From assembly GCA_013398055.1 (NCBI GenBank), contig VZRS01015011.1, positions 1-64,000 on the forward strand: 64,000 bases of DNA. Reading direction: 5' to 3'. The translations under genes were made by a program, and so were the position numbers. The stretch is from Ifrita kowaldi. Taxonomy: Eukaryota > Chordata > Aves > Passeriformes > Cinclosomatidae. Shown here one piece after another: positions 62,331 through 64,000 of this stretch (the stretch's first letter is position 1; each line of letters opens with the position of its first letter). The notes beneath the pieces were generated by a model. It was given only the letters and a program-made list of their open reading frames with translations, was not told where the DNA came from and did not search any database.

Positions 62331-64000
62331 AATCCTTCTTTTTCCAAGCCTTTGCTCTTTCCTCTAAGCATCCCATAATACCCTAAACACACCAAAATCC
62401 CCTTCCATAAAATCCCTGAAATTATGACTGACTCATTGCAAATTGCTCTTTCCCCTGCATCCCATAGCAAATCCCATTTTTCTCTAAGCTGTCAGTTTAA
62501 ATGGCTCTCTAGGGAGAGCATTTCTGTCTTTGTGTCATCCTGGGGGGTTTTACACCTTTTGCTCTCTTTGGCTGGCTGTAGGAGGAGCCAACCGAGCACT
62601 TTTTATTCTCTCTGGTAAGGTGATACTGTGCCTTCGATACTTCCCATGTGTTTGTGTTTAATTTGCTGAGTAAATGGTCAAATAACTTAAAATATCCTAC
62701 TGCCACTAAGCTGCACAACTTTTTCCACACAATCACACCAGCTTTAAATACAATTATGTCAAGCTTGCAACTGGTGGACAAGCTTAGGGTAGACTGAGAT
62801 GCAGCTCTTCATTCTTCATGTGCTGGTCCTACAGCAGGTGCAAATTACTCAATAGATTTTTTTTTTCCCAGGCTCCTTAATTCTAATGATCAGATATTGA
62901 GCAGTGAAAAAACCCACACTAATCCATAGGGCTCCTTTAGCACAGGCTTCTTGCCTCTGACATACCTGATACACCACAGCACTTTATCTTCAAGTTAGGG
63001 ATGAGCTTACAAAGGATATCAGTGCCAGCTGCAGCACTTAAAAATCACAACATTAAGTCCCATTAAACTTCAGGAGGTCCTTTGAGTGCAGCCTTTCTGG
63101 TTTGACTGACCATGACTATTTATTTAAGATTAGAAATAAAATTTGTTCAACAGAAGACAATCTTGGCATTTTTATTTTTGGTTCTACCCAGGTTTTGTAT
63201 AAAAGCAAGATCAAACAACTTAAATACCAACACCCTATTCACTGTCCTAGCCAGCATCTTCCTCTTACACTCTGTCTTTTATTCCTAATTTACTTTATTG
63301 ATCAGGATAATTATTTCATTGCTCAGGAGTCTGACTCATCGACAGAACATATATCACCAAAGCTACACAAGTTTATGGTTTATGATCAGCTAAGGGACTT
63401 TATTTAACTTATTCCAAGGTTGAAAAAGACATTGTGAGAAGGTCTTTTACATTTATTTTCATGAACACATCCTGGAATAAATTGGTGCTATATCTATCTA
63501 GTGCAGACAGGGATTCTGGCTTGAAAATATTTCTTCAAAATGAATCTGCAAAAGCAAATTAACTACTTATTTTACATAGTTTTTTATTATGGTGGATTTT
63601 TAAACACTAGTGTTATAAAAATGAGATTAAGTGCTATAAATTAGGGTTTCAGTATTTATTATCTCCACCAAAAAAAATTAAATAACTGTGGTTAGAATTG
63701 CATACAAAATGTGTGATTCATTAAAGTAAAATCCTATCTAAGTCACTTGATATACAAACATTCAGAAAATATTAAAAAGATAAAATAGTATCTTAGTAAT
63801 AATTTTAAGATTATAAAATTTCCCAGTTCAGGGGGGGTTGGGGGGGAGGGAAGAAAAGGAAAAAAATAAAAGCCTGAAAGACACTAATATCAGGGTCTAG
63901 TTTCATATTTAGGTCTGTGTTATAAATACAGGTAGCTCAAAACCGGTTTTTCCAAACAAAGCAGCCACCACATTTAGTTCACAGCTATACTGCCTATAAA
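62331..64000. other. Gene-free stretch to window end
   Basis: AT-rich, with no gene or recognised transposon. The open frames 62509-62781 and 63102-63407 match no family I know. A G-rich cluster at 63831-63850 is listed separately. Confidence 0.5.
63831..63850 (+). other. G-rich cluster, candidate G-quadruplex
   Basis: G7-TT-G7-A-G3. The two G7 runs can each supply two GGG tracts, so an intramolecular four-tract quadruplex is sterically possible. The surroundings are AT-rich. No promoter or gene start is visible next to it. Confidence 0.6.

Noticed and set aside
1..64000. tRNA, rRNA, CRISPR array, bacterial-type operon or mitochondrial insert
   Set aside because: No cloverleaf arms, conserved rRNA blocks, regularly spaced direct repeats or dense same-strand frames were seen on reading both strands.

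Overview
The window looks like about 64 kb of AT-rich, gene-poor avian nuclear DNA. At least seven separate loci carry CR1 LINE fragments. They are recognisable from the CR1 reverse-transcriptase and endonuclease protein sequence and, in the better-preserved copies, from 3' ends carrying the ATTCTRTG octamer. The LTR debris also resembles bird, perhaps passerine, endogenous retrovirus repeats; that lineage guess rests on remembered similarity only. No bacterial-style gene, rRNA, tRNA or CRISPR array is visible. Nearly all long open frames are chance ORFs or lie inside repeats.

Layout: 1-4243 is single-copy-looking DNA with a 32-bp tandem duplication. 4244-6815 is the largest CR1 copy (minus strand, endonuclease through RT to the 3' end, dead). 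6816-16349 is quiet, with a GC-richer patch near 14.4-14.8 kb. 16350-16578 is a CR1 3' end. 20061-22802 is a cluster of retroviral debris: a fold-back LTR unit flanked by GTGGG direct repeats, a probable second LTR-type repeat on the minus strand, and a retroviral 3' end (ORF tail, polypurine tract, LTR). 27800-28467 holds two CR1 segments facing opposite ways. 34.5-35.1 kb has two abutting open frames of unknown meaning. Further CR1 pieces lie at 37.5, 41.6, 50.8, 59.8 and 62.2 kb. Simple repeats lie at 55.3, 57.6 and 58.3 kb.

The best candidate for host coding sequence is on the minus strand at 48639-49033. It has an acceptor-like and a donor-like boundary and an open reading that changes frame once, next to a run of five A. 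One extra base in that run would make it 396 bp, or 132 codons, in phase 0-0. I do not recognise the protein.

The structurally oddest object is the fold-back LTR unit at 20061-20955. I saw no coordinated multi-gene system; the elements appear to be independent insertions in an intergenic or intronic desert.
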